Of a stretch of DNA of 64,000 nucleotides, positions 42,309 to 53,563 are shown in pieces. The translations under genes were made by a program, and so were the position numbers. Position 1 is the stretch's first letter; each line of letters starts with the position of its first letter. Source of the DNA: Pseudomonas sp. GV085 (GTDB taxonomy: Bacteria > Pseudomonadota > Gammaproteobacteria > Pseudomonadales > Pseudomonadaceae); assembly GCF_003050925.1 (NCBI RefSeq), contig NZ_QAOV01000011.1, positions 1-64,000 of the forward strand. Reading direction: 5' to 3'. A model generated the notes under the pieces. That model saw only the letters and a program-made list of their open reading frames with translations, was not told where the DNA came from and searched no databases.

Positions 42309-45300
42309 ATGACCGACGAATCGCCCTCCATCGACAAACTGCTGAAAAACCTCGATCACGCCATGCTCGCCGACCGCCACCGGCTGCGGCGGCAGTTGCT
42401 TGAGCTGCGCAAGAAACCCGACGAGGCCAGGCTGGGCCAGTGGGTGACGCGGATGCAGGCGTCCTGCGATCAGGTGCTGGCGCGCAAGGCCAGCCTGCCG
42501 GTGATTCGTTACGACGACAGCCTGCCGATCGCCGCCAAGCGCGACGAAATCAAGAGGGCGCTGGAAAAGCACCAAGTGCTGATCATCGCCGGTGAGACCG
42601 GCTCGGGTAAGACCACCCAGTTGCCGAAGATCTGCCTGGAAATCGGTCGCGGCCAGCATGGCCTGATCGGTCACACCCAGCCGCGGCGGATCGCTGCGCG
42701 CAGTGTGGCCAGCCGGGTCGCCGAAGAGCTCGGCACGCCGTTGGGCGCACTGGTCGGCTATCAGGTGCGTTTCGAGGATCAGAGCGATTCCAACACCCTG
42801 ATCAAACTGATGACCGACGGCATCCTGCTGGCCGAAACCCAGAACGACCGGTATCTGGAACGCTACGACACGATCATCGTCGACGAAGCCCACGAACGCA
42901 GCCTCAATATCGACTTTCTGCTCGGCTACTTGAAAACCCTGCTGCCGCGTCGTCCCGATCTGAAAGTCATCATTACTTCGGCGACTATCGACCTCGAACG
43001 CTTCTCCAAACACTTCGATGACGCGCCAATTGTCGAAGTCTCCGGCCGTACTTTCCCGGTGGACACCTGGTATCGCCCGCTGACGCTGGAGCAGGACGAA
43101 GAGGGTAACCGCGTCGAGGACGACCTGACGGTGGATCAGGCGATCCTCGCCACCCTCGACGAAATTGCCGCCTTTGAGCGCAGCGAACGCCGCAGTCCCG
43201 GTGACGTGCTGGTGTTCCTGCCGGGTGAGCGCGAGATTCGCGACGCCGCCGACATGCTGCGCAAGGCGCAGCTCAAGCACACTGAAATCCTGCCGTTGTA
43301 CGCACGATTGTCGCCGGCCGAGCAGCAGCGGATTTTCCAGTCGCACCCGGGCCGTCGCGTGGTGCTGGCGACCAACGTCGCGGAAACTTCGCTGACCGTG
43401 CCGGGCATTCGTTACGTGATCGACAGCGGCACCGCGCGCATCAGCCGTTACAGCTACCGGGCCAAGGTCCAGCGCCTGCCTATTGAAGCCATTTCCCAGG
43501 CCAGCGCCAATCAGCGTAAAGGTCGTTGCGGGCGGGTCGAGCCGGGCATTTGCGTGCGTCTGTACAGCGAGGAGGATTTTCTCGGTCGCCCGGAATTTAC
43601 TGATCCGGAAATCCTGCGGACCAACCTCGCGGCGGTCATTTTGCAGATGCTGCATCTGCGCCTCGGTGAGGTCAGCGCGTTTCCGTTCATCGAGCCGCCG
43701 GATGGCAAGGCCATCAGCGACGGTTACAACCTGCTGCAGGAACTCTCGGCGGTGGATCGCAACAGCCAGTTGACGCCGCTCGGCCGGCAATTGGCGCGCT
43801 TGCCGGTGGACCCGCGCATGGGCCGCATGTTGCTGGAGGCGGCGAAACTCGGCAGCTTGCAGGAAGTGTTGATCGTTGCCAGTGCCATGTCGATCCAGGA
43901 CCCGCGCGAGCGCCCGCCGGAGCGTCAGCAAGCGGCGGATCAGGCTCACGCGCAATGGAAAGACGCCGACTCGGACTTCGCCGGGCTGGTCAATCTGTGG
44001 CGCGGTTTCGAAGAGCAGCGCCTGGCGCTGACTACCAATCCTTTGCGCAACTGGTGCCGCAAGAACTTCCTGAATTACCTGCGCCTGCGCGAATGGCGCG
44101 ACTCCCATCGTCAGCTGAGCCTGATCTGCCGCGACATGCAGCTGAGCCTCAACAAAGAGCCGGCGGACTATCCGAAACTGCACAAGGCGGTGCTGGTGGG
44201 GTTGCTGAGCCAGATCGGCCAGAAAACGGAAGAAGGCGATTACCTCGGCGCGCGTCAGCGGCGGTTCTGGATTCATCCGTCGTCGGGTATCGGTAAAAAG
44301 CGTCCGCAGTGGCTGATGACCGCCGAACTGGTGGAAACCACCAAGCTTTATGCGCGCATGGTGGCGAAGATCGATGCCGACTGGATCGAGCCACTGGCCG
44401 GGCACCTGATCAAGAAAAACCATTTCGAACCCCACTGGGAGAAGAAGCGCGGCCAGGTCGTGGCGTTCGAACAGATCACCCTGTTCGGGTTGATCGTGGT
44501 CGGGCGTCGGCCGGTGCATTACGGCCCGGTGGATCCGGTGGTTTCGCGGGAACTGTTCATCCGTGAAGCGCTGGTACGCGGAGAGATTCAGTCCAAGGCC
44601 AAGTGTTTGTCGGCCAACGCGCAGTTGCTGGAGCAACTCGACGAACTGGAAGCCAAGGCCCGTCGCCGCGACATCCTCGCCGACGAAGAAACCCTGTACG
44701 CCTTCTATGACGCGCGATTGCCGGCGGAGATCCATCAGACGGCGACCTTCGACAGTTGGTATCGGATCAACAGCCAGAAAGACCCGCAACTGCTGATCAT
44801 GCGCGAAGAAGACGTGCTGGCCCGCGAAGCCAGTGAAGTCACCGCCCAGCATTACCCGGATACGCTGCATCTCGGCGATCTGGAGTTGGCCCTCAGTTAC
44901 CACTTCGAACCCAACCATCCACGGGACGGTGTGACCCTGCGCGTGCCGGCGCCGCTGTTGCCGATGCTGCCACCGGAACGCCTGGAATGGCTGGTGCCCG
45001 GTGTCATCGAAGCCAAGTGCATTGCCCTGGTACGCAACCTGCCCAAGGCCCTGCGCAAGAATTTCGTACCCGTGCCGGACTTCGTCAAAGCGGCCTTGCA
45101 ACGCATGACATTTGCCGAGGGCTCACTGCCTCAGGCCCTGGGGCGCGAGCTGCTGCGCATGACCGGCGCGCGGGTCAGCGACGAAGCCTGGAGTGAGGCG
45201 ACGCAGCAGGTCGAAAGCCATCTGCGGATGAATCTGGAAATCGTCGACGCCCAGGGCAAGTTCCTCGGTGAAGGTCGCGATCTGGCCGAACTGACGGCGC

Positions 45301-46220
45301 GTTTCGCCGAGGCCAGCCAGGCGGCATTGGCGGTGCCGCAAACCGCGAAGAGCCAGCAGCCGGTGGAGCCGAAAGTATTCGCCGCCGTGGCCGAGAAAAC
45401 CCAGCAGAAGATCGCCGGGCTGTCGATGACGGTGTATCCGGCGCTGGTGGAGGAGAGCGGTACGGTCAAGGAAGGGCGTTTTTCGACGCCGGCCGAGGCC
45501 GAGTTCCAGCATCGCCGTGCCCTGCAACGCCTGCTGATGCAGCAACTGGCCGAGTCGGCCAAATTCCTGCGCGGCAAATTGCCGGGGCTGACCGAACTGG
45601 GCCTGCTGTACCGCGACATGGGGCGCGTCGATGCGCTGGTGGAAGACATTCTGCTGGCCAGCCTCGACAGCTGCATTCTTGAAGGCGAAGACCCGCTGCC
45701 ACGCGATGGCGCTGGATTGGCGTCGCTGGCCGAGCGCAAACGTGGCGCCTGGACCGAGCACGCCGAACGTGTGGCGAAGCTGACCCTGGAAATCCTCAAG
45801 CTCTGGCACGGCTTGCAAAAGCGCTTCAAGGGCAAGATCGATCTGGCGCAAGCCGTGGCCCTGAACGATATCAAGCAACAGCTCAGCCACTTGGTCTATC
45901 CGGGGTTTGTCCGGGAAACACCGATGCAGTGGCTCAAGGAGTTGCCGCGTTACCTCAAGGCGATCGAGCAGCGCTTCGAAAAAATCGGCGCCCAGGTGCA
46001 GCGCGACCGGGTCTGGAGTGGTGAATTGTCCGGTCTATGGACGCAATACCAAACCCGCGCCAACAAACACGCCCAGGAAGGCAAGCGCGATCCGCAGCTG
46101 GAGTTGTATCGCTGGTGGCTGGAGGAGTACCGGGTTTCGCTGTTTGCGCAACAGTTGGGAACCCAGGTGCCTATTTCCGACAAGCGCCTGAACAAGCAGT
46201 GGAGCCAGGTCGAGCCTTGA
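42309..46220 (+). CDS. hrpA: ATP-dependent RNA helicase HrpA
   Basis: 1303 aa, full length. DEAH helicase core: GETGSGKTTQLPK (motif I), IIVDEAHERSLNID (motif II, DEAH), VIITSATIDLERF (III) and NQRKGRCGRVEPG (VI). HA2, OB and the long HrpA C-terminal region (about 660-1303) follow. In E. coli HrpA helps resolve stalled ribosomes and mRNA processing. It is monocistronic by spacing. Confidence 0.96.
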   Translation: MTDESPSIDKLLKNLDHAMLADRHRLRRQLLELRKKPDEARLGQWVTRMQASCDQVLARKASLPVIRYDDSLPIAAKRDEIKRALEKHQVLIIAGETGSGKTTQLPKICLEIGRGQHGLIGHTQPRRIAARSVASRVAEELGTPLGALVGYQVRFEDQSDSNTLIKLMTDGILLAETQNDRYLERYDTIIVDEAHERSLNIDFLLGYLKTLLPRRPDLKVIITSATIDLERFSKHFDDAPIVEVSGRTFPVDTWYRPLTLEQDEEGNRVEDDLTVDQAILATLDEIAAFERSERRSPGDVLVFLPGEREIRDAADMLRKAQLKHTEILPLYARLSPAEQQRIFQSHPGRRVVLATNVAETSLTVPGIRYVIDSGTARISRYSYRAKVQRLPIEAISQASANQRKGRCGRVEPGICVRLYSEEDFLGRPEFTDPEILRTNLAAVILQMLHLRLGEVSAFPFIEPPDGKAISDGYNLLQELSAVDRNSQLTPLGRQLARLPVDPRMGRMLLEAAKLGSLQEVLIVASAMSIQDPRERPPERQQAADQAHAQWKDADSDFAGLVNLWRGFEEQRLALTTNPLRNWCRKNFLNYLRLREWRDSHRQLSLICRDMQLSLNKEPADYPKLHKAVLVGLLSQIGQKTEEGDYLGARQRRFWIHPSSGIGKKRPQWLMTAELVETTKLYARMVAKIDADWIEPLAGHLIKKNHFEPHWEKKRGQVVAFEQITLFGLIVVGRRPVHYGPVDPVVSRELFIREALVRGEIQSKAKCLSANAQLLEQLDELEAKARRRDILADEETLYAFYDARLPAEIHQTATFDSWYRINSQKDPQLLIMREEDVLAREASEVTAQHYPDTLHLGDLELALSYHFEPNHPRDGVTLRVPAPLLPMLPPERLEWLVPGVIEAKCIALVRNLPKALRKNFVPVPDFVKAALQRMTFAEGSLPQALGRELLRMTGARVSDEAWSEATQQVESHLRMNLEIVDAQGKFLGEGRDLAELTARFAEASQAALAVPQTAKSQQPVEPKVFAAVAEKTQQKIAGLSMTVYPALVEESGTVKEGRFSTPAEAEFQHRRALQRLLMQQLAESAKFLRGKLPGLTELGLLYRDMGRVDALVEDILLASLDSCILEGEDPLPRDGAGLASLAERKRGAWTEHAERVAKLTLEILKLWHGLQKRFKGKIDLAQAVALNDIKQQLSHLVYPGFVRETPMQWLKELPRYLKAIEQRFEKIGAQVQRDRVWSGELSGLWTQYQTRANKHAQEGKRDPQLELYRWWLEEYRVSLFAQQLGTQVPISDKRLNKQWSQVEP

Positions 46221-46229
46221 CCTGATCCC

Positions 46230-46329
46230 TGTAGGAGCGAGCTTGCTCGCGATGAGTTCAAGAACGCCGCGGGGTGTCAGGCACGAAGCGTTATCGTTGA
46301 CGACCATCGCGAGCGAGCTCGCTCCTACA
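46230..46329. repeat. REPIN, type A' (GAGCTTGCTCGCGA arms)
   Basis: Arms of 24 bp (46230-46253 and 46306-46329) starting TGTAGGAGCGAGCTTGC with one mismatch, spacer 52 nt. The spacer (CGTTATCGTTGACGACC) is shared with the elements at 47671 and, reversed, at 51516. Confidence 0.9.
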
Positions 46330-46546
46330 AGGTATGGCGTTGCTCTTGCAAAAAGGGGCCAAAACCCACGGTTTATGGCAAACTTCGCGCCTATAAACGC
46401 CGGCCCCGCGGTTTTGAGCCTTTACGGTCTCGGGCAGGTCGGAATAAAGCGATGCCAGGTTTGCGTCCCCCGGATGGGAATAGATCCTTTGTGTATTGGT
46501 ACGTCGGTGCCAATGCTTTCTGCCTGAACAGATTAGAGACACGACC
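46330..46546. other. Leader region of the FabH-like gene
   Basis: Together with the REPIN, 326 bp separate hrpA from the FabH-like gene. I see no gene in it. No clear promoter or riboswitch could be placed; the last 30 bases lack a strong ribosome site. Confidence 0.5.
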
Positions 46547-47668
46547 ATGCATAACGTCGTCATCAGCGGCACCGGCCTGTACACCCCGGCCAACAGCATT
46601 TCCAATGAAGAGCTGGTGCAGTCTTTCAATACTTACGTCGCGCAATTCAACGCCGACAACGCCGATGCCATTGCGCGCGGTGAAGTGCAGGCATTGACCG
46701 AATCCAGCGTAGCGTTCATCGAAAAAGCTTCCGGCATCAAGAGCCGCTTTGTCATGGACAAGGAAGGCATCCTCGACCCGCAACGCATGGCTCCACGCCT
46801 GCCTGAGCGCTCCAACGACGAGTGGTCGGTGCTCTGCCAGATGGCCATCGGCGCGGCCGAACAAGCCTTGCAGCGTGCCGGCAAGACCGCAGCGGACATC
46901 GACGGCGTGATCGTCGCCTGCTCCAACCTGCAACGTGCTTACCCGGCCATTGCCATCGAAGTCCAGGAAGCGCTGGGCATCCAGGGTTTCGGTTTCGACA
47001 TGAACGTGGCGTGTTCCTCGGCGACCTTCGGTATCCAGACCGCCGCCAACAGCGTGCAACTGGGCCAGGCGCGGGCAGTCCTGATGGTCAACCCGGAAGT
47101 CTGCACCGGACACCTGAACTTCCGCGACCGTGACAGCCACTTCATCTTCGGCGATGCCGCCACCGCGGTGATCATCGAACGTGCTGACCTTGCGACGTCC
47201 AGGTACCAGTTCGACATCGTCAGTACCAAGCTGCTGACCAAGTTCTCCAACAACATCCGCAACAACTTCGGCTTCCTCAACCGCGCGGCGGAAGAGGGCA
47301 TCGGTGCCAGGGACAAACTGTTCGTGCAGGAAGGCCGCAAGGTGTTCCGTGACGTTTGCCCGATGGTGGCCGAGCTGGTCGCAACGCATCTGGAAGAGAA
47401 CCAGCTCAACGTCAGCGACGTGAAGCGCTTCTGGCTGCACCAGGCCAACCTGAGCATGAACCACCTGATCGTCAAGAAACTGCTGGGCCGCGACGCTACC
47501 GAACAGGAAGCGCCGGTGATTCTCGATACCTACGCCAATACCAGCTCCGCCGGCTCCGTGATTGCGTTCCACAAGAACCAGGACGATCTGGCCGCCGGTT
47601 CGCTGGCCGTGCTCAGCTCGTTCGGCGCCGGTTATTCGATAGGTAGCGTGTTGCTGCGCAAATTGTAG
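46547..47668 (+). CDS. Beta-ketoacyl-ACP synthase III family (FabH-like)
   Basis: 373 aa from the ATG at 46547. The thiolase-fold triad is Cys156 (NVACSSATFGIQ), His298 (WLHQANLSMN) and Asn331 (TYANTSSAGS). A stretch near 30-60 is longer than in canonical FabH. It resembles the P. aeruginosa PA3286 type, which uses longer acyl-CoA primers to feed beta-oxidation products into fatty acid synthesis; that assignment is from memory. It would act in the cytosol. Confidence 0.87.
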   Translation: MHNVVISGTGLYTPANSISNEELVQSFNTYVAQFNADNADAIARGEVQALTESSVAFIEKASGIKSRFVMDKEGILDPQRMAPRLPERSNDEWSVLCQMAIGAAEQALQRAGKTAADIDGVIVACSNLQRAYPAIAIEVQEALGIQGFGFDMNVACSSATFGIQTAANSVQLGQARAVLMVNPEVCTGHLNFRDRDSHFIFGDAATAVIIERADLATSRYQFDIVSTKLLTKFSNNIRNNFGFLNRAAEEGIGARDKLFVQEGRKVFRDVCPMVAELVATHLEENQLNVSDVKRFWLHQANLSMNHLIVKKLLGRDATEQEAPVILDTYANTSSAGSVIAFHKNQDDLAAGSLAVLSSFGAGYSIGSVLLRKL

Positions 47669-47670
47669 GA

Positions 47671-47770
47671 TGTAGGAGCGAGCTTGCTCGCGAAGAACTC
47701 AGAGACGCTGCGTTCATCCAGATTGCACGCGTTATCGTTGACGACCTTCGCGAGCAAGCTCGCTCCTACA
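47671..47770. repeat. REPIN, type A'
   Basis: Perfect 24-bp arms (47671-47694, 47747-47770) of TGTAGGAGCGAGCTTGCTCG type, spacer 52 nt, sharing the CGTTATCGTTGACGACC part with the 46230 element. It abuts the FabH-like stop. Confidence 0.9.
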
Positions 47771-47782
47771 AGGGAGGGTTGG

Positions 47783-47850
47783 CAAAAACGAACAGCCCGG
47801 CGTTGATGCATCGGAGGATGATGGGGACCGATGCACCAACGCCAGGCTGT
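47783..47850 (-). terminator. Long-stem terminator of the porin gene
   Basis: A stem of 21 pairs and two mismatches (47792-47814 with 47828-47850), loop 13 nt. Read on the minus strand, TTCGTTTTTGCC follows (+ 47781-47791), so it can end the leftward porin transcript. A second smaller GC hairpin lies between it and the porin stop. Confidence 0.75.
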
Positions 47851-47895
47851 AAAAGCGGCCCGGGCTTCCTTGTCCGGGTCGTGTAGCGGGGTGAA

Positions 47896-49227
47896 TCAGA
47901 ACTTGGCTTCGGCATCCAGTTGCAGGGTGTTGATGTCCGAATCCTTCTTGTTGATGTTGGCGTTGGTCTGGTCCGAGGTCGCCATGAAGTAGGTCGCGCC
48001 CAGGGCGAAGTTCTTGTCCAGATCGTAGCTCACTTTCAGCTTGCTGCCGCGCGAACCGGTGAATCCGTTGGCGAAGTCAGAGTCGGTGAAGGCGCCAACC
48101 ACAGCGTTACGCTGCACGTCGCGGTAGTTGTAGTCCACGTTGAAGCCGTAGAGCCTGGACTTCACACCGGCCAGCCAGCCGGTGTCCTGGTCGTTGCTGG
48201 CATCGGTGTTGTTGACGTACTGACCGTAGATCGACAGCGGGACTGGCAGGTTGCTGAAGTCCAGTTGACCAAAGCCTTCGTACAGTTTGAAGGTTTCGCC
48301 CGGGCTGTTGCCGTTGACGGCCAGGGCGCATGGCGTGGTAACGGTGCCGGAGGTAGGGCAGGCACTGCTGCTGTCGTTGTCGTAGGAGTAGATACTGCCG
48401 CCCAGCGTCATTTTCATGCTGTCGGTGATGGCGAAGCGACCACCCAATTGACCCGCGTACAGACGCAGGTCGTGCTTGAACTGCACGCCTTCGCCGTCGA
48501 CGTTGTCCTTGAGGGTGTAGTGACCGGCACTACCGAACAGCTCGGTGCTGCCGCTCAGCGGGTACTTGTAGGTGACGGCCAGGCCTTCCGGGTTGATGTC
48601 GCTATCCCAGATGATGTCGCCCATGCTCACCCATTGTTGCGGCATCTTGCCGCCAACCAGGTGAAGGTTCTTGATTGCGTCCGGGTGGTAGTCGATGTAA
48701 CCCTGGTCCAGCCAGATCTGCTTCTTGTCGAAGTAGTTGTTCAGGTCCTGGTTGGTCGAGCGAGCGTCGTCGTTGCTGCCAGTGGCGATACGGATGCCGG
48801 TATCGACCTGCGGGTTGATTTCGCTGTAGGCACCCAGGCGGGCACGAATGCGCTGACGGTCCTGGTCCTTGTTGTTTGGCACGCCATCGTTGTGCACGGT
48901 TTCTTCACGGAAGCGCACGTCACCCTTGAACTGGGTCTTGGCGGCCCATGCCAGCTTCTGGTCAAAGGTGCTCAGTGCGTCGGTTTTCTTCGCGGTGGCC
49001 GCGATTTGTTCGTTAGTCTCTTGCTGAGCCTGACGGGCGATCTGCTGGTCTTTCTGATCCCTGGCCAGCTCGGCTTGCAGTTCGCTGTACTGCGCGTTGG
49101 TGATCGAGCCGTTAGCCTTGAGCATATCGAGCAGTTTGGCGTCGACTGCGGCACTGGCCGGAACACTCATGGCCAGCAGCAGGCCACCGCACAAGGCCGC
49201 CGCAGTTTTCGTGGAAGCAAGACGCAT
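47896..49227 (-). CDS. Outer-membrane porin
   Basis: 443 aa from the ATG at 49227 with a GGAG site. A signal peptide (about 1-25, MSVPASA/AVDAK) and a short coiled coil (about 50-85, ELARDQKDQQIARQAQQET) precede a beta barrel, ending in Phe. The coiled coil resembles trimeric porins of the Porin_5-like family, an assignment I make from overall pattern. It likely admits small anionic solutes, substrate unproved. Confidence 0.85.
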   Translation of the reverse strand: MRLASTKTAAALCGGLLLAMSVPASAAVDAKLLDMLKANGSITNAQYSELQAELARDQKDQQIARQAQQETNEQIAATAKKTDALSTFDQKLAWAAKTQFKGDVRFREETVHNDGVPNNKDQDRQRIRARLGAYSEINPQVDTGIRIATGSNDDARSTNQDLNNYFDKKQIWLDQGYIDYHPDAIKNLHLVGGKMPQQWVSMGDIIWDSDINPEGLAVTYKYPLSGSTELFGSAGHYTLKDNVDGEGVQFKHDLRLYAGQLGGRFAITDSMKMTLGGSIYSYDNDSSSACPTSGTVTTPCALAVNGNSPGETFKLYEGFGQLDFSNLPVPLSIYGQYVNNTDASNDQDTGWLAGVKSRLYGFNVDYNYRDVQRNAVVGAFTDSDFANGFTGSRGSKLKVSYDLDKNFALGATYFMATSDQTNANINKKDSDINTLQLDAEAKF

Positions 49228-49507
49228 ATCAATCTCCGAAGATGAGAGCGGATGACAGAGCCATCCGGGACACAACCGACCGTTAGGGGCGGAAAACAGT
49301 GACCGGGTATAACCCGGCGCTCTAAAAACAGGCGCCAGTATCGCGATGGTTTATGACAGAGCAGTGGCACTGTGATGTCATGTCGATGACGATACAAAGC
49401 CGTCGTGAACTATTGAGTTAGAGCGCTGTCGTCGGTTTGCTCGTGTGCAATGCAGAGCGATAGGCGATACTCGCGGGGCTTTCACGCCATGAAGAGTGAG
49501 GATGGTG

Positions 49508-50632
49508 ATGCCGTTGCAACGTCTGCAAAAACTGTCAGAAATCGCCCCGCAAACGTGGGACGCACTGGTGCCCGAGACTCAGCCTTTTCTGCGTCACGCC
49601 TTTTTGAGCGCACTGGAAGACAGCGGCAGCGTCGGACCCCATACCGGCTGGCAGCCCGAGCATTTATTGCACGTCGAAGGGGATCGACTGATCGCCGCGC
49701 TCCCCGGATACCGCAAGTGGCATTCCTATGGCGAGTACGTGTTCGATCATGCCTGGGCCGATGCCTGCGAACGTGCAGGCATCGATTACTATCCCAAGCT
49801 GTTGACGGCTGTGCCGTTCAGTCCCGTCAGCGGGCCGCGGCTGTTGGCGGCCACGGTCGAAGACGGTTTCGAGTTATTGAAAAGCCTGCCGGGCTACCTT
49901 GAACTCGAAGGGCTCTCCAGCGCCCACATCAACTTCACCGATCCGTTCACCGACGCGGCACTGAGCGAGCAACCGGGCTGGCTGCAGCGCGTTGGCTGTC
50001 AATACCACTGGCAGAATCGCGGCTACCGGGATTTCCAAGACTTCCTCGATGCGCTCAGTTCGCGCAAGCGTAAACAGATGCGCAAGGAGCGCGAGCAGGT
50101 GGCCGGGCAGGGCTTCGAGTTTGAGTGGCTTGAAGGGCGGGAGCTGAGTCAGGCGCAATGGGATTTCGTCTATGCCTGCTACGCCAATACCTATGCGGTG
50201 CGCCGGCAAGCGCCGTATTTGACGCGGGGGTTTTTCAGCCTGTTGGCCGAACGCATGCCGGAGTCGATTCGCGTGGTGCTGGCCAAACAAGGTTCACGGC
50301 CAGTGGCGATGGCGTTCAGTCTGGTGGGGGGTGACCGCTTTTATGGCCGTTACTGGGGATGCCTGGCGGAGTTCGATCGCCTGCATTTCGAGACCTGTTT
50401 CTATCAAGGCATGGACTATGCCATCGCCAACGGTTTCCAGCGTTTCGATGCCGGAGCCCAGGGCGAGCACAAACTGATTCGTGGATTCGAGCCAGTCATT
50501 ACCCATTCCTGGCACTACTTGCGGCATCCCGGATTGAAAGCGGCGGTGAACGACTTTCTGGAGCAGGAGCGCCTGGGAGTGTTGGCCTATGCAGAGGAGG
50601 CGAAGTCAGCCTTGCCTTATCGACAAGGCTGA
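49508..50632 (+). CDS. FemAB-like GNAT family protein
   Basis: 374 aa from the ATG at 49508, chosen for its GAGGA site; GTG 49496 and ATG 49502 are alternatives. The pattern YLELEGLSSAHINFTDP, SSRKRKQMRKERE and GRYWGCLAEFDRLHFETCFYQGMDYAI is typical of the FemAB-like (DUF482/peptidogalycan) acyltransferases. The substrate is unknown; a cell-wall role is only suggested by the family name. It converges on aqpZ. Confidence 0.88.
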   Translation: MPLQRLQKLSEIAPQTWDALVPETQPFLRHAFLSALEDSGSVGPHTGWQPEHLLHVEGDRLIAALPGYRKWHSYGEYVFDHAWADACERAGIDYYPKLLTAVPFSPVSGPRLLAATVEDGFELLKSLPGYLELEGLSSAHINFTDPFTDAALSEQPGWLQRVGCQYHWQNRGYRDFQDFLDALSSRKRKQMRKEREQVAGQGFEFEWLEGRELSQAQWDFVYACYANTYAVRRQAPYLTRGFFSLLAERMPESIRVVLAKQGSRPVAMAFSLVGGDRFYGRYWGCLAEFDRLHFETCFYQGMDYAIANGFQRFDAGAQGEHKLIRGFEPVITHSWHYLRHPGLKAAVNDFLEQERLGVLAYAEEAKSALPYRQG

Positions 50633-50643
50633 TCTTCAGCGTT

Positions 50644-51342
50644 TCAGTTTTCTTCTTTGCCCAGCCAGCGATACAACACCCCGCCGAGCACTGCGCCGAG
50701 CAGCGGTGCGACCCAGAACATCCACAATTGTTGAATCGCCCAGCCACCAACGATCAGCGCCGGGCCGGTGCTGCGTGCCGGGTTGACCGAGGTGTTGGTG
50801 ACCGGGATCGAGATCAGGTGGATGAGCGTCAGCCCCAGGCCGATGGCAATCGGTGCCAGGCCTGCCGGTGCACGTTTGTCGGTGGCACCGAGGATGATCA
50901 GGATGAACATCGCCGTCATCACCAGTTCACAGACAAACCCTGCCGCCATCGAATAGCCGCCAGGCGAGTGTTCGCCATAGCCGTTGGACGCCAGGCCTCC
51001 TGCCAGTTCGAAACCGGGTTTACCGCTGGCAATGAAGTACAGCAGGGTAGCTGCAATCACGCCGCCAATGACCTGGGCGACGATGTAGGCCGGCAATTCC
51101 TTGGCCGCAAAGCGCCCACCCACCACTAGGCCGAGGGACACCGCAGGATTGAGATGACAGCCGGAAATATGGCCGATGGCGAAAGCCATGGTCAGCACGG
51201 TCAGGCCAAATGCGAAGGACACCCCGAGCAGGCCGATCCCGACATCCGGAAAAGCCGCCGCCAGCACCGCACTGCCGCAACCACCCAACACCAGCCAGAA
51301 CGTACCTGCCAACTCAGTCGCCGAACGTTTTAACAGAGACAT
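50644..51342 (-). CDS. aqpZ: Aquaporin Z
   Basis: 232 aa, six helices and two half-helices. NPA boxes at Asn65 (HLNPAVS) and Asn187 (SVNPARS), selectivity filter residues Phe44, His175 and Arg190 mark a water channel rather than a glycerol facilitator. AAAGGACACT precedes the ATG. It lies in the inner membrane and equilibrates water during osmotic change. Confidence 0.95.
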   Translation of the reverse strand: MSLLKRSATELAGTFWLVLGGCGSAVLAAAFPDVGIGLLGVSFAFGLTVLTMAFAIGHISGCHLNPAVSLGLVVGGRFAAKELPAYIVAQVIGGVIAATLLYFIASGKPGFELAGGLASNGYGEHSPGGYSMAAGFVCELVMTAMFILIILGATDKRAPAGLAPIAIGLGLTLIHLISIPVTNTSVNPARSTGPALIVGGWAIQQLWMFWVAPLLGAVLGGVLYRWLGKEEN

Positions 51343-51460
51343 AAGAGAGTGTCCTTTCGAGATTATGCTGCCTTTAGCATCCAGCCGATGGACTGCAGAA
51401 CCACCTCCAGAACGTCGAAGTCAGTACAGCACGGTTTTTTCAGAATTCCAGCAGGCATAA

Positions 51461-51500
51461 AAAACCGCCAGGCCCCGTTGTTGGCGGGGCCTGAGGTTTT
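51461..51500. terminator. Hairpin with bidirectional terminator shape
   Basis: A stem of about 14 pairs built from AAAACCGCCAGGCCCCG and CGGGGCCTGAGGTTTT, with A and T runs at either side. It lies in the aqpZ upstream region and could stop the leftward ABC-transporter transcript. Confidence 0.7.
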
Positions 51501-51515
51501 CTAAAATCTTTCAGC

Positions 51516-51615
51516 TGTAGGAGCGAGCTTGCTCGCGATGGTCGTCAACGATAATGCTGAGAGCCTGACACCGCGCGGCGTTCTTTGATCCATCGCGAGC
51601 AAGCTCGCTCCTACA
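51516..51615. repeat. REPIN, type A' reversed spacer
   Basis: Perfect 24-bp arms (51516-51539, 51592-51615). Its 52-nt spacer is the reverse complement of the 46230 spacer (GGTCGTCAACGATAA near the left), so it inserted in the opposite orientation. Confidence 0.9.
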
Positions 51616-51637
51616 GGTAATGTAGCCATCCTGAGGA

Positions 51638-53470
<1,833 letters not shown>

Positions 53471-53563
53471 GTTTTTTTCGCCCGCGAACGGGCTCTCCTT
53501 TAAACGGTTTGAGCGTTGCCGGCAAAGCCGGCAACGGCTCGGACATCCTTGTCCAGCTTAGTC

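Noticed and set aside
42285..45101. A 938-codon open frame antisense to hrpA
   Set aside because: It is the complement-frame shadow of a GC-rich gene; hrpA has every helicase motif and the antisense product has no family-like pattern.
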